From contig NZ_JAAAMK010000007.1 in assembly GCF_024105665.1 (NCBI RefSeq), positions 124,001 through 188,000 on the forward strand: a stretch of 64,000 nt of DNA. Reading direction: 5' to 3'. Below the pieces are notes generated by a model. It was not told the DNA's origin. It ran no database searches and saw nothing but the letters and a program-made list of their open reading frames with translations. Shown here piece by piece: positions 1-6,596 of this stretch. The stretch comes from Aliihoeflea aestuarii. Its GTDB lineage: Bacteria > Pseudomonadota > Alphaproteobacteria > Rhizobiales > Rhizobiaceae. The position numbers were made by a program, and so were the translations under genes. Position 1 is the first letter of the stretch; every line of letters begins with the position of its first letter.

Positions 1-355
1 TAGCGAGATCGCCAATGCGACGTTTGGCGCGGTCGTGCGCGCCGTGGACGAGGAAACGGCCCACCCGGACCGGCTTCAAGCCCTCCAGAGATTTCGCGAC
101 CCAATCGACATCATCGAGCGATTCGTCCGCAAGGGTTGCGGACGGGGCCGTCTGCGAGATGATGTCTTCGATCAGTTTTCGAAGCTCGGCATTTTCGGTT
201 TCGGCATAGACCGAGACCTCGTCGATGCCTGCATCTTCGTCGAGTTCGGAAATCGACAGCGGAAAGCCGTCATCCTCGAGCAGGGTTTCGAGCTTGCGGA
301 AGGCGGCCTCAGCCTCGCTCTTGGCGGCGCTGAAGAAAAGTCTGGTCTGGCCCAC
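1..355 (-). CDS. prmA: Ribosomal protein L11 methyltransferase, N-terminal part (cut by window edge)
   Basis: This is the first 118 codons of a gene that continues past the left edge on the minus strand. The translation starts VGQTRLFFSAAKSEAEAAF, and later has DWVAKSLEGLKPVRVGRF and HGAHDR, which match the N-terminal domain of alphaproteobacterial PrmA. PrmA trimethylates ribosomal protein L11 using S-adenosylmethionine. The catalytic SAM-binding domain lies outside the window and cannot be checked. The GTG start at 355 is chosen because AGGAAG lies 7 bases upstream and the family normally begins here. It follows the SCO gene by about 20 bases, so the two are probably cotranscribed. Confidence 0.85.
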   Translation of the reverse strand, partial: MGQTRLFFSAAKSEAEAAFRKLETLLEDDGFPLSISELDEDAGIDEVSVYAETENAELRKLIEDIISQTAPSATLADESLDDVDWVAKSLEGLKPVRVGRFLVHGAHDRAKRRIGDLA

Positions 356-375
356 CCGGTACTTCCTTTGAATGA

Positions 376-948
376 TCAGCTATTGGCGAGACGCTTCAAC
401 TTGGCGAGCGCCATCTCCGGGCTCTCGCCATAGGCGATGGTGCCAAGGAAGTCACCTGCGCTGTCGAGCAGAATGATCGACGCTGTGTGGTCCATCGTAT
501 AGTCGCCGCCTTCGAGCTCAACCTTCTTCATGTAGATGCCGAAGGACTTGGCCATCGCCTCGATCTTCGCCGGCTCGCCGGTGATGCCGGTGATGCGGTC
601 GGAGACGTTGCCGACATAGGCATTCATGATCTCCGGCGTGTCGCGTTCGGGATCGACCGTCACGAAGTAGGCGCGGATATCCTCGCCTTCCGAACCCATC
701 TGGTCGAGCCAGCCGTCGAGCTCATAGAGCGTCGTCGGGCAGATTTCGGGGCAATAGGTGAAGCCGAAGAAGACGGCCGACGGCTGGCCGCGAAAGGCAG
801 CTTCCGTGATCTCCTCGCCGCGCTGGTCGACCAGCGCGAACGGATCACCGAAAGCCTGGCCCGCATTGCGGCTGGAATACCAGTCGAAGCTGACCCAGCC
901 GACGACGGCTGCAACGACGATCACGCTGGCAAGGACGAGAATTCGCAT
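376..948 (-). CDS. SCO1/SenC family copper chaperone
   Basis: A 190-aa thioredoxin-fold protein with one N-terminal membrane anchor (about residues 3-20) and a periplasmic domain. It carries the family copper ligands: C66 and C70 in CPEICP, and H154 in MDHTA. Proteins of this family deliver copper to the CuA site of cytochrome c oxidase or act as thiol reductants for it. Length and motif spacing are normal. It lies 33 bases downstream of a 50-aa membrane-type ORF and directly before prmA on the same strand, a usual arrangement in rhizobia. The exact target oxidase cannot be named because no cytochrome oxidase gene is in the window. Confidence 0.93.
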   Translation of the reverse strand: MRILVLASVIVVAAVVGWVSFDWYSSRNAGQAFGDPFALVDQRGEEITEAAFRGQPSAVFFGFTYCPEICPTTLYELDGWLDQMGSEGEDIRAYFVTVDPERDTPEIMNAYVGNVSDRITGITGEPAKIEAMAKSFGIYMKKVELEGGDYTMDHTASIILLDSAGDFLGTIAYGESPEMALAKLKRLANS

Positions 949-981
949 ATCGGCAATTATCCGGTTCGATTGGTGGAGAGG

Positions 982-1134
982 TCAAAAGCACCAGGCAAGG
1001 CCGCTTTCGGCCATCGTCATGAAGATGCGCGCGCCGTTGTCGAGCCAGCCGGCGAAGGCAAGCCCGGTCGCACCGGACGCCAGGATCGCTCCGGCGGCTA
1101 GAAGAACAGGCACGGTGAACTGACCTTTGATCAT
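982..1134 (-). CDS. Small exported or membrane protein of 50 aa
   Basis: A short ORF beginning MIKGQFTVPVLLAAGAI and ending MTMAESGLAWCF. It has one hydrophobic N-terminal segment with an Ala-rich end (ASGATGLAFA) that could be a signal peptide or membrane anchor. The C-terminal pattern, a hydrophobic turn followed by ESGL(A/S)WC, resembles small conserved ORFs I recall upstream of SCO genes in Rhizobiales, but no function is known to me. It is on the same strand as the SCO gene and 33 bases upstream of it, which suggests an operon. The ribosome binding site is weak. Being real is supported mainly by position and by the family-like ending. Confidence 0.55.
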   Translation of the reverse strand: MIKGQFTVPVLLAAGAILASGATGLAFAGWLDNGARIFMTMAESGLAWCF

Positions 1135-1215
1135 GGAATTGATATAATCTGCCTGCGCGTTGCCCGAAAGATGTCATCTTGCCGCCATGCCCGGCGAACC
1201 TTACACGCTTTTGCG

Positions 1216-1842
1216 ATGACCCAGTTCCTGCCACACGATTCCGAGCCGAAAATCCATACAACCGCAGAACTCAAGGGCTGCAGGCTCGGACGGTTCGTTT
1301 CGGTCGGCGCGCGCGTCATCCTGCGCGATGTGGAGGTCGGCGATTTTTCCTATTTCGAGCGCCATGGCGAGGCGATCTACTGCTCGATCGGGAAGTTCTG
1401 CTCGATCGCAGCGAATGTGCGTCTCAACACGCTCGAGCATCCCATGGAGCGCGTGACGACGCACAAGATCACCTATCGGCCGAACGAGTATTTCCGCTTT
1501 CAAGGCGTCGATGCCGAGTTTCGCGAACGGCGCGGCAACGCCCGCGTCACCATAGGCAACGATGTGTGGATCGGGCATGGCGCGGTCGTCACGCCGGGCG
1601 TCACGATCGCGAACGGGGCGGTGATCGGCGCGAATGCGGTCGTGACGCGCGATGTCGAGCCTTACGAAGTCGTGGCCCGCGCGCCTGCGCGGCATCTGCG
1701 CCATCGGTTTTCGCCCGAAATGATCGCCGCCTTGCAGGAGATGGCCTGGTGGGACTGGCCGCATGAGCGGCTGGCAACCGCGATACCGGATATGCAGGCG
1801 CTGTCGATCGAGGATTTTGTTGGGAAATACAATGATCGCTAA
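1216..1842 (+). CDS. Hexapeptide-repeat acetyltransferase, phosphonate-associated type
   Basis: A left-handed beta-helix acyltransferase of about 208 aa. The hexapeptide repeats run from IHTTAELKGCRLGRFVSVG through IYCSIGKFCSIAANV to VTIGNDVWIGHGAVVTPGV and AVIGANAVVTRDV. The end, MAWWDWPHERL, matches the transferase family found in many phosphonate (phn) clusters (TIGR03308-like) and is related to xenobiotic acetyltransferases. Acetyl-CoA is the likely donor; the acceptor is unknown. No other phn gene is nearby, so a phosphonate role is only inferred from family resemblance. I use the ATG at 1216 because family alignment begins there; an in-frame ATG at 1171 would add 15 residues of unlikely sequence. 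Confidence 0.8.
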   Translation: MTQFLPHDSEPKIHTTAELKGCRLGRFVSVGARVILRDVEVGDFSYFERHGEAIYCSIGKFCSIAANVRLNTLEHPMERVTTHKITYRPNEYFRFQGVDAEFRERRGNARVTIGNDVWIGHGAVVTPGVTIANGAVIGANAVVTRDVEPYEVVARAPARHLRHRFSPEMIAALQEMAWWDWPHERLATAIPDMQALSIEDFVGKYNDR

Positions 1843-1931
1843 CAGTAAAAATTATCTCAAATCGTCTGCATTAAGGTGAAGCGGTAAAGTTAATCGTCTG
1901 TATATAGGTTGTATCGACGAATGAATGCAAT

Positions 1932-1946
1932 TTAAGATTGTGTTAA
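1932..1946. promoter_or_regulatory. CtrA-type box TTAA-N7-TTAA
   Basis: TTAA, seven bases (GATTGTG), TTAA, followed by C. This is a perfect match to the alphaproteobacterial CtrA cell-cycle regulator consensus TTAA-N7-TTAAC. It lies 70 bases upstream of the start of the Gly/Asn-rich exported protein gene, in an AT-rich stretch (1843-2016) that is otherwise free of genes. Binding is inferred, not shown. Confidence 0.55.
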
Positions 1947-2016
1947 CCCATCTGTTGTGGCTTTCTTCTTCTCGGAAGCAAACTGATCGAAGCGATTATC
2001 GAGAGGGAGAACTCAC

Positions 2017-2361
2017 ATGAAGACGTTCATTATCACTACGGTCACTGCTGCTACTCTGGCTCTTTCGGGTATGTCGGCTCATGCCGGCGGCTGGGGAGGC
2101 GGAAGCTGGGGCGGCCATAATTCCAGCGCCAATTCGAGCGGCCTGATCAATGTTTCGCCGACCGTGCGCACGGGCAACGTCAACCTGCTCAACGGATTGG
2201 GCATCCTGAACAACTCGCCCATCGCCTCGGGCAATGTCGTTTCGGGCATTCTCAACGGCAACAAGACCGGCAACGGCATTCTGGGCGGTGTCTTGAACGG
2301 CGCGACGCTCGGCATCCTGGGCGGCAACAGCCAGCGCTATTCGGTCAAGGGCCGTCGTTGA
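2017..2361 (+). CDS. Small Gly/Asn-rich exported protein, function unknown
   Basis: A 114-aa protein with a clear Sec signal peptide ending in the site AHA-GG (about residue 23). The mature part is low in charge and rich in Gly, Asn, Leu and Ile. It has a GGWGGGSWGG start and imperfect repeats of the type (L/I)NG or GILGG: LLNGLGILNNS, SGILNGNKTGNGILGG, LNGATLGILGG. Such composition is typical of surface or amyloid-like proteins, but I recognise no named family. The start is well supported by AGGGAGAA upstream. A CtrA-type box precedes it and a strong bidirectional hairpin follows. It is convergent with the beta-barrel gene. Confidence 0.75.
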   Translation: MKTFIITTVTAATLALSGMSAHAGGWGGGSWGGHNSSANSSGLINVSPTVRTGNVNLLNGLGILNNSPIASGNVVSGILNGNKTGNGILGGVLNGATLGILGGNSQRYSVKGRR

Positions 2362-2374
2362 GGCCGATCACGAT

Positions 2375-2406
2375 AAAACGGGCGGTCCGCATGGGTCGCC
2401 CGTTTT
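2375..2406. terminator. Bidirectional terminator between convergent genes
   Basis: A perfect 10-bp stem, AAAACGGGCG with CGCCCGTTTT, separated by 12 bases. It has A-runs on one side and T-runs on the other, so it can end transcription of both the exported-protein gene (plus) and the beta-barrel gene (minus). Confidence 0.85.
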
Positions 2407-2418
2407 GGCGTGCCGTGC

Positions 2419-3582
2419 TCAAAGCTGTGTCCGCAGCCCGAAGGATGCATCCAGTCGGGATTTCGCAAAGCCGATCTCGTCGGCATCGTGCCGATGGTAA
2501 TCAAGACGAAGCAGGAGCGTGACCCTTTCGCCCGCCTGCCAGCCGAGTTCGCCATAGATGCCGCGCCGCTCTTCGGCATAGGCGAGGACGAGATTGTCGC
2601 GCAATTCGCCGAAGATGCCGGTCTTGAACGCCAGCTTTTCGGCGAGCGGAACGAGAAGCTCGATCTCGCCGCGCCGCAGCCAGGACACCAGAAGATCGTC
2701 CGTATCGCCGGTGTCGAAGGCGGTGCTGATCGCTCCGCGCAGTTTCACGGTTCCGATCGGAACGATGGCGGTCGCCTCGATCGACGGACGGACGATATCG
2801 ACGAGATCGAAGGACGCACGAAGCCAGTCGGCGCCGGCCGCCAGCGCAAGTGCCAGACCGTCTTCCCGTTGCCAGCCCACTTCGCCGCGAAGTTGAAGCC
2901 GATCGAGTGCGACCGGCTCGTCGAAAACTTCCGATACGACCGTGCGCTCGACCGTGCCGCGCAGACCGATGGCGCGGCCTCCGTCCAGAGAACGGGTCAG
3001 ACCTTGCGAGACCGTGATGCGGTCACGGTCGGGTTCGAGCTGAAACGGTATCGCCAGATCGTCCTCGAAGCGCGTGTCGCCGGCGCGTTCGCGAAATCCC
3101 GTAATCGCGGTGGTGGAGACGAGTTCCGGCGTCAGCCGCAAGCCGAGGATGAGGCTCGCGCCGCCCAGAATCTTGTCCGTCGTCGTCCCGATCGCCAGAT
3201 CGTCGAGGACGATCGCGTCGCCCTTGCGCTGGCCGCGCAGGAACGCGCCGGCCTGGATCTCCGCCGACCCGGAGAGACGCATATTGGTCGTTCCCTCCAG
3301 GCCGATCGCGCCATCGTTCTCGATGGTGAACGTGTCGAAGCGGCGCAGTTCGCCGTCGAGCGTCAGCGTCGTTCGACCGAAATCGTGATCGAAATCGCCC
3401 GACAGAGACCCGCGCATCAGCGAGTACCAGTCGGAGACCGCAAGCGGATCATCGAGCGCGTTGTCGGTGTAATGACGGGAAACGGACATGTCGGCCCGGA
3501 ATGGAGCTGTTTGGGATTCTTCGGCGGCGGACGGCTGATGCCACGCAAGAAGAATGGATGCTGCAAGGGCGATAGCGCGCAT
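2419..3582 (-). CDS. Outer-membrane beta-barrel protein (BBP2-type)
   Basis: A 387-aa protein with an N-terminal signal peptide (MRAIALAASILLAWHQPSAA, cleavage near SAAE). The rest shows alternating hydrophobic and polar residues with many short strands and turns, for example VSDWYSLMRGSLSGDF, GYxE-type turns and a final strand LDASFGLRTQL ending in a hydrophobic residue. This pattern fits the putative outer-membrane beta-barrel families seen in Rhizobiales. Substrate or pore role is unknown. I use the ATG at 3582 because the signal peptide starts there and AGGGA lies about 10 bases upstream. A CtrA-type box lies about 150 bases upstream. Confidence 0.75.
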   Translation of the reverse strand: MRAIALAASILLAWHQPSAAEESQTAPFRADMSVSRHYTDNALDDPLAVSDWYSLMRGSLSGDFDHDFGRTTLTLDGELRRFDTFTIENDGAIGLEGTTNMRLSGSAEIQAGAFLRGQRKGDAIVLDDLAIGTTTDKILGGASLILGLRLTPELVSTTAITGFRERAGDTRFEDDLAIPFQLEPDRDRITVSQGLTRSLDGGRAIGLRGTVERTVVSEVFDEPVALDRLQLRGEVGWQREDGLALALAAGADWLRASFDLVDIVRPSIEATAIVPIGTVKLRGAISTAFDTGDTDDLLVSWLRRGEIELLVPLAEKLAFKTGIFGELRDNLVLAYAEERRGIYGELGWQAGERVTLLLRLDYHRHDADEIGFAKSRLDASFGLRTQL

Positions 3583-3729
3583 GGAACCCCGGTCCCTGCA
3601 TCGAAGCGGTCCGCGAAACCCCTTCCGCCGCGGGGGTGGTGTGACGGAAGAGGTCCCGGAAGCGAACCGCCCGAAAGCGGAGCTTTGCAAGGCACCATTG
3701 CCGTGCAGAGGCAAAATCGCATATACAAC

Positions 3730-3744
3730 TTAAAAGTGCATTAA
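3730..3744. promoter_or_regulatory. CtrA-type box TTAA-N7-TTAA
   Basis: TTAA, AAGTGCA, TTAA: a perfect CtrA-type half-site pair with the usual seven-base spacing. It lies in the region upstream of the minus-strand beta-barrel gene, whose start is at 3582, and just beyond the uvrD stop. It overlaps the inverted repeat at 3736-3757. Confidence 0.45.
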
Positions 3745-3757
3745 AATATAAATGCAC
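3736..3757. terminator. AT-rich inverted repeat after uvrD
   Basis: Arms GTGCATT and AATGCAC (7 bp, perfect) around an 8-base AT loop, followed on the minus strand by TTTTAAGTT. It lies 10 bases past the uvrD stop, so it could be a weak terminator for uvrD. The stem is not GC-rich, and the site could instead be an operator for the beta-barrel gene downstream. Confidence 0.4.
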
Positions 3758-3766
3758 GCAAAGGCG

Positions 3767-6442
3767 TTATGCCGCCGTGACGAACCCGTCCAGCACGCGC
3801 TTTTGCCCGGCCTTATCGAAATCGATGGTCAGCTTGTTGCCTTCGACGTTTCGGATGTTGCCATTGCCGAATTTCTGGTGGAACACGCGGTCGCCGACCG
3901 AGAAAGCAGACGGCGTTTCGGCGACCGATTTCGCCACAAGTTCGCCATCGATCGTGCGACCCTTGACCGAGCCGCGTCCGGCGCCGAAACCCGAATCTGG
4001 TTCGCCATAGCCGATGCGCTCGACCTGATGGCCGGAGCGCGAGCCCCAGTTGCGGTCAGTCGCGTCGGTGCGGTTCTTCTGCGCACGCTGCCAGCCGGGC
4101 GTGGCATAGGTGTTGGAGAAAGAGCCAGCATCGTCGAAGCGCGACGAGCCGTAAGGGTTGCGCCTGCCGCCGAAGCCGCCATCGTGACCGACGCCATAGC
4201 CGCCATATGTGTTGCCGGTTTCGGCGATCTCGATATGCGCCTCCGGCAGTTCTTCCAGGAAGCGCGAGGGGATCGTCGATTGCCACAGGCCATGAATACG
4301 CCGGTTCGACGTGAACCACAGATGCAGATTCTTCTTGGCGCGCGTCAACCCGACATAGGCAAGGCGGCGTTCTTCCTCCAGCCCCGAGCGCCCGCCTTCG
4401 TCGAGCGAACGCTGGTGCGGGAACAGCCCTTCCTCCCAGCCCGGCAGGAACACGGTGTCGAATTCCAGACCCTTGGCCGAATGAAGCGTCATGATGGAGA
4501 CGGCGTCCATCTCCTCTTTCTGCTCGGCATCCATGACGAGCGCGACATGCTCGAGGAACGAGCGCAGCGATTCGTAGTCCTCCATGGAGCGAATCAGCTC
4601 CTTGAGGTTGTCGAGCCGTCCGGGCGCTTCGGCAGAACGGTCGTTCTTCCACATGTCCGTATAGCCGCTTTCCTCGAAGATCATTTCCGCAAGTTCGGTA
4701 TGCGGCATCGTTTCGAGCGCGGCCTGCCAGCGGGCGAAGTTCGCGGCGACCTCGCGCAGGCCGGCGCGGGGCTTGGGCTTCAACTCGTCGCTTTCGGCAA
4801 GCTTCGCGGCAGCTTCCAGCATCGGAATGCGCAGGGCGCGCGCCGTGTCGTGAACGAGGCGGATCGTCGCTTCGCCAAGCCCGCGCTTGGGGACGTTGAC
4901 GATGCGCTCGAAGGCGAGATCGTCGGCCGGTTGCGCGACGACGCGGAAATACGCCATCGCGTCGCGGATCTCCTGCCGCTCGTAAAAGCGCGGGCCGCCG
5001 ATGACGCGATAGTTGAGGCCCAGCGTGACGAAACGGTCCTCGAACTCGCGCATCTGGAAGGACGCGCGCACGAGGATCGCCATGTCGTTGAGGTTGGTGC
5101 CCTTGCGCTGGAACGCCTCGATCTCGTCGCCGACCGCGCGGGCTTCCTCTTCCGAATCCCAGGCGGCGTGGACCATGACGCGCCCGTCGTCCGGGTCGGC
5201 CTGGTCGGTGAAGAGCGTCTTGCCGAGCCGGCCTTCATTGTGCGCGATCAGGTGCGAGGCCGCGCCGAGGATATGCGCCGTCGAACGGTAATTGCGCTCC
5301 AGCCGGATGATGGCCGCGCCGGGAAAATCCTTGTCGAAGCGCAGGATGTTGTCCACCTCCGCCCCGCGCCAGCCGTAGATCGACTGGTCGTCGTCGCCCA
5401 CGCAGCATATGTTTACGCTCGCGGCCGAGCGCTCGCTTCGCTCGCCGGCCTGCGCGGGCGCGCCCGAAAAGTCGAGCGGCAGCCGGTCGGCTGCTCGGCC
5501 TTCGGCCGTATACGACGCTGTTTCGCCAGATGAAGGATCGCGCACCTGTGTGTCTCTAGAGACCGTTGGCGAGCGTCCTCCCGGCACACCTCTAGGCCGC
5601 TGGGCGAGGAGGCGCAGCCACATATATTGGGCTGTGTTGGTGTCCTGATACTCGTCGACGAGGATGTATTTGAATCGACGGTGGTACTCGGCCAGAACGT
5701 CCGGGTGGCTTTTGAAGATGCGGATCGGGTGGCACAGGAGGTCGCCGAAGTCGCAGGCGTTCAGCGTCTGGAGCCGGTCCTGATAGGCGGCGTAGAGTTC
5801 GCGGCCCTTGCCGTTGGCGAAGGCGCGGGCGTCGCCTTCGGGGATTTCCTTCGGACCGAGGCCCTTGTTCTTCCAGCCGTCGACCATCTGCGCGAACTGG
5901 CGTGCGGGCCAGCGCTTGTCGTCCAGTCCCTCGGCCTGGATCAACTGCTTGATCAGGCGAATGACGTCGTCGGTGTCGAGAATGGTGAAGCCGCTCTTCA
6001 GGCCTGCGAGTTCGGCGTGGCGGCGCAGTATCTTGACACCGATCGAGTGGAAGGTACCGAGCCAAGGCATGCCTTCCACCTGCTCACCGACGAGGACACC
6101 GATGCGCGTCTTCATCTCGCGCGCCGCCTTGTTGGTGAAGGTGACGGCGAGAATCTGCGAGGGATAGGCAAGGCCGGACGACAATATATGCGCGATGCGC
6201 GTCGTCAGAACGCGCGTCTTGCCCGTGCCGGCGCCCGCAAGCACGAGAACCGGGCCTTCGGTGGTTTCCACGGCGCGCCGTTGCTCAGGGTTGAGCCCGC
6301 TCAGATAATCGATCGGCGGTGCGGCGGGGCGACGTGCGGCCATGGCGCGCGCGGCGATGCCGCCCTGCGCTGGCGCGGGGGAGGGGCGGCGGGGACGGTC
6401 GTCCTCGTCGAAGAAGGGAATATCGTCTGGAAATCCGGACAT
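3767..6442 (-). CDS. uvrD: DNA helicase II, UvrD/PcrA type, with in-frame insertion
   Basis: A superfamily 1 ATP-dependent 3'-5' helicase of 891 aa for nucleotide excision and mismatch repair. Visible motifs are the P-loop LAGAGTGKTRVL, motif Ia VTFTNKAAREM, the DEYQD box in LVDEYQDTNTAQ, motif III VGDDDQSIYGWRG, LERNYRSTAHIL, VSIMTLHSAKGLEFDTVF and YVGLTRAKK. The C-terminus has the tudor-like end GDRVFHQKFGNGNI and VEGNKLTIDFDKAG. Between LLAQRP and NICCVGDDDQ there are about 60 extra residues (bases roughly 5418-5598) of low-complexity, palindrome-rich coding sequence not seen in most homologues. The start at 6442 (MSGFPDDIPFFDEDD) is the family start. It is divergent from the PBP gene. Confidence 0.96.
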   Translation of the reverse strand: MSGFPDDIPFFDEDDRPRRPSPAPAQGGIAARAMAARRPAAPPIDYLSGLNPEQRRAVETTEGPVLVLAGAGTGKTRVLTTRIAHILSSGLAYPSQILAVTFTNKAAREMKTRIGVLVGEQVEGMPWLGTFHSIGVKILRRHAELAGLKSGFTILDTDDVIRLIKQLIQAEGLDDKRWPARQFAQMVDGWKNKGLGPKEIPEGDARAFANGKGRELYAAYQDRLQTLNACDFGDLLCHPIRIFKSHPDVLAEYHRRFKYILVDEYQDTNTAQYMWLRLLAQRPRGVPGGRSPTVSRDTQVRDPSSGETASYTAEGRAADRLPLDFSGAPAQAGERSERSAASVNICCVGDDDQSIYGWRGAEVDNILRFDKDFPGAAIIRLERNYRSTAHILGAASHLIAHNEGRLGKTLFTDQADPDDGRVMVHAAWDSEEEARAVGDEIEAFQRKGTNLNDMAILVRASFQMREFEDRFVTLGLNYRVIGGPRFYERQEIRDAMAYFRVVAQPADDLAFERIVNVPKRGLGEATIRLVHDTARALRIPMLEAAAKLAESDELKPKPRAGLREVAANFARWQAALETMPHTELAEMIFEESGYTDMWKNDRSAEAPGRLDNLKELIRSMEDYESLRSFLEHVALVMDAEQKEEMDAVSIMTLHSAKGLEFDTVFLPGWEEGLFPHQRSLDEGGRSGLEEERRLAYVGLTRAKKNLHLWFTSNRRIHGLWQSTIPSRFLEELPEAHIEIAETGNTYGGYGVGHDGGFGGRRNPYGSSRFDDAGSFSNTYATPGWQRAQKNRTDATDRNWGSRSGHQVERIGYGEPDSGFGAGRGSVKGRTIDGELVAKSVAETPSAFSVGDRVFHQKFGNGNIRNVEGNKLTIDFDKAGQKRVLDGFVTAA
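5418..5598 (-). repeat. Palindrome-rich in-frame insertion inside uvrD
   Basis: About 180 bases encoding residues such as RDPSSGETASYTAEGR and SGAPAQAGERSERSAAS, lying between helicase motifs II and III, where homologues have only a short linker. The DNA holds several short inverted repeats (GAGCG...CGCTC; CGGCTG and CGGCC...GGCCG). It keeps the reading frame and has no stop. It resembles mobile palindromic elements that insert in-frame in alphaproteobacterial genes. Edges are approximate. Confidence 0.55.
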
Positions 6443-6596
6443 GATGGCAGCAATGTAGTGATTCGGGACCGAAAGACCAGAACGCGAACATTTCGCGCGA
6501 CGGGACCAGCGTTCACGACGACGCGTTCGGGCATGGCTTGGCAAGCGACCATCATATGGCCTACTCGACAGAAATCGAGGGCCATCGAGAGTGGAT

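Noticed and set aside
3590-3720. Upstream extension of the beta-barrel gene to an ATG at 3714
   Set aside because: The signal peptide starts at 3582, and the extension (GNGALQSSAFG...TPPPRRKGF) is not like a secreted protein's N-terminus.
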